Shown here one piece after another: positions 63,701 through 64,000 of a DNA stretch of 64,000 nt; the stretch's first letter is position 1; each line of letters opens with the position of its first letter. A program made the translations under genes and the position numbers. The stretch is from Flavobacteriia bacterium 40-80. Lineage in GTDB: Bacteria; Bacteroidota; Bacteroidia; Flavobacteriales_D; Crocinitomicaceae. A model generated the notes under the pieces. That model did not search any database, had not been told where the DNA came from, and saw only the letters and a list, made by a program, of their open reading frames with translations. The stretch is from contig MKVF01000004.1 in assembly GCA_001899145.1 (NCBI GenBank), forward strand, positions 145,896 through 209,895, in the 5' to 3' direction.

Positions 63701-64000
63701 AAGACACTGTGATTGTGAGCGTGTGTACCAGCTTCAATGTTTGTGCAAATGACACGATTTTCATAACAGTGTTAGGTGTTTCCAACGAAAGCACTTCCAC
63801 TTCAAAAGATACTCCGGTAGTTGTTGACGTAACAAACAACGATTCTATGGGTAGTGACACGCCGGTGATCGGAACAGTTGTTGATCAAGGAAACGGAACG
63901 GTGACAAACAACGGAAACGGAACGATCACTTATACTCCGAACAACGGATTCACAGGAAAAGATACGATTATCGTTACCGTTTGTAATGCATCCAATGTAT
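60751..64000 (+). CDS. Giant surface protein: RCC1-like propeller plus Ig-like repeats (3' end outside window)
   Basis: The frame is open to the window end (1083 codons) and the stop lies beyond. A signal peptide (about 1-26) is followed by an RCC1-like beta-propeller to about residue 425, seen in repeats such as YEIWGQN, LFAWGSR, LYTWGNQ, LYALGNN and IYTWGSSNNNMIG. After a Cys-containing linker and a Ca-binding-like DCNGDG (542), six Ig-like (cadherin/VCBS-like) modules follow, starting near 546, 646, 738, 831, 923 and 1013, each ending in a GKDT, NDTIFITV-type strand. A cell-surface adhesin is likely. A T9SS or other C-terminal anchor would be beyond the window. Confidence 0.85.
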   Translation, partial: MDYFRFKSAAVFLLLGILFGIQTNAAGQCGFQATCPNTNYLNFGINSDNDAKSIEYDNFTAGFHASTARTANGTYEIWGQNMASNGTSSLLSPTVVNPANFPGLTGNVLKVHIGSNSTNHQAVLLTTTGLFAWGSRGVVLATALTTSTVFQKVTVDGQANGLPAGINPEDVKMMFVTRGTVAITTCTGDVYVLTQQSYNTGTGITSGVTNTWYRPEISAGVYLSDIIALRGQYQTLFALKSDGTLYTWGNQTYLGDNTAQSQQSRPVAMTLPNPAGTIKMIGCTRRDASTSGISYYALYTDGNLYALGNNSNRQLGDWTTTHARAWVQPQYSNTSGDVMNNIHWISPQEHDHQYPSINVITADSTIYTWGSSNNNMIGRGTGDEYNPGIPGGMSGSDKVLAVETGGHTSMLIKKCESYFGYVGHRISGSMGDGTNTTDNKASYTFATATVFICGATSVNLSLTGSPVIGAHGLYCNNQTIDLDVDPPGGTLSLKSGPATLDPVTQELTFKGMGNTAVKVAYSYATPGCPVAKDVDVTLYTEDCNGDGVKNEKDTTLQDVAITGKNVLTNDSDPGGGMLTVNTTPVKNANPSKGTFTINAGGNYTYTPNAGWYGRDTIIVSVCNEFPSCVRDTIFITVNPKPVVNNEHETTPQGVAITGKNVRTNDSNPAGGALTVNTIPVKDPSHGTFSVGSNGAYTYTPANGYHGKDTVVVEVCNIYACKNDTIFITINPKPVITNETATTLEGTPVTTGNITSNDNDPDGGTLTVGAGIVKNGSNGTATNNGNGTITYTPANGFHGKDTVIVSVCTSVNVCANDTIFITVNPVPVVNNEHETTPQDVAITGKNVTTNDSDPAGGTLTVNTTPVKDPSHGTFSVGSNGAYTYTPANGYHGKDTVVVEVCNIYTCKNDTIFITVNPEPVITNETVTTLEGTPVTTGSITSNDNDPDGGTLTVGAGIVKNGSNGTAVNNGNGTITYTPDNGFTGKDTVIVSVCTSFNVCANDTIFITVLGVSNESTSTSKDTPVVVDVTNNDSMGSDTPVIGTVVDQGNGTVTNNGNGTITYTPNNGFTGKDTIIVTVCNASNV
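62686..63786 (+). repeat. Duplicated 555-nt two-domain repeat (A-B-A-B)
   Basis: Module A (62686-62961 and 63241-63516) and module B (62962-63240 and 63517-63786) alternate. The A-to-A and B-to-B distances are both 555 nt, and the copies are very similar at DNA level, so the pair was duplicated as a unit. Adjacent modules A and B differ clearly in sequence. Confidence 0.9.

Overview
The window looks like a chromosomal segment of a Bacteroidota bacterium, most likely a Cytophaga-type member of the Cytophagales; the genus is an inference. The signs are: start codons without Shine-Dalgarno sequences; promoters of the Bacteroidota type (TTTG, about 19-22 nt, TAnnTTTG); secreted proteins with the type IX secretion system (T9SS) C-terminal sorting domain; an ExbB-ExbD-ExbD-TonB cluster; the alternative complex III (Act) gene order joined to a cytochrome oxidase; LytTR two-component pairs, one with a periplasmic propeller; and small lipoproteins with short leaders. 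I see no insertion sequence, phage, CRISPR array or rRNA. Coding is dense and mostly housekeeping.

Layout. 1-3.5 kb: the 3' end of an AddB-like PD-(D/E)XK nuclease and a conserved helical protein. 3.5-3.7 kb: a short intergenic region that appears to encode a small RNA of about 93 nt. 3.7-5.7 kb: paaZ. 6-12 kb: exbB-exbD-exbD-tonB, a terminator, then a small membrane protein, a PstS-like lipoprotein and a TPR protein, probably an energised outer-membrane uptake module. 12.2-16.1 kb: a hybrid histidine kinase with a C-terminal HPt domain, convergent with an NtrC-type regulator whose 5' region carries a 15-codon reading frame and a terminator. 16.5-19.4 kb: a secreted lysyl-endopeptidase-like protease overlapping a periplasmic redoxin gene by 4 nt.

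19.5-31.2 kb: one long minus-strand respiratory operon, actABCDEF followed by coxB and ctaD, which moves electrons from quinol to oxygen. 31.4-36 kb: a SPOR protein, then a minus-strand operon mrp-nfu-HMA lipoprotein-hydrolase-thiL (Fe-S handling and thiamine), and a lipoprotein. 36.2-39.5 kb: an Xaa-Pro aminopeptidase, an alpha/beta hydrolase and a class 3 lipase. 39.7-44.9 kb: coaX, an outer-membrane barrel protein, lptC, a small membrane protein and a large DUF5686-type protein, all overlapping or closely packed. 45 kb: tRNA-Phe with its own promoter and terminator. 45.3-47.1 kb: queD-folE and a Bax-inhibitor-1-like protein. 47.2-49.3 kb: a T9SS protein with near-identical fibronectin III repeats. 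49.4-51.7 kb: a bifunctional Rel (p)ppGpp enzyme.

51.9-59.6 kb: two separate LytS/LytTR-type two-component systems flank a CPA2 cation/proton antiporter. 60-64 kb: a small secreted protein followed 3 nt later by a giant surface protein, an RCC1-like propeller followed by Ig-like repeats, which runs off the window end. The intergenic region between the propeller kinase and these genes carries two dyads that look like operators. The least explained elements are the small RNA near 3.6 kb, the leader-terminator before the NtrC-type gene, and the giant repeat protein with its divergent sensor.
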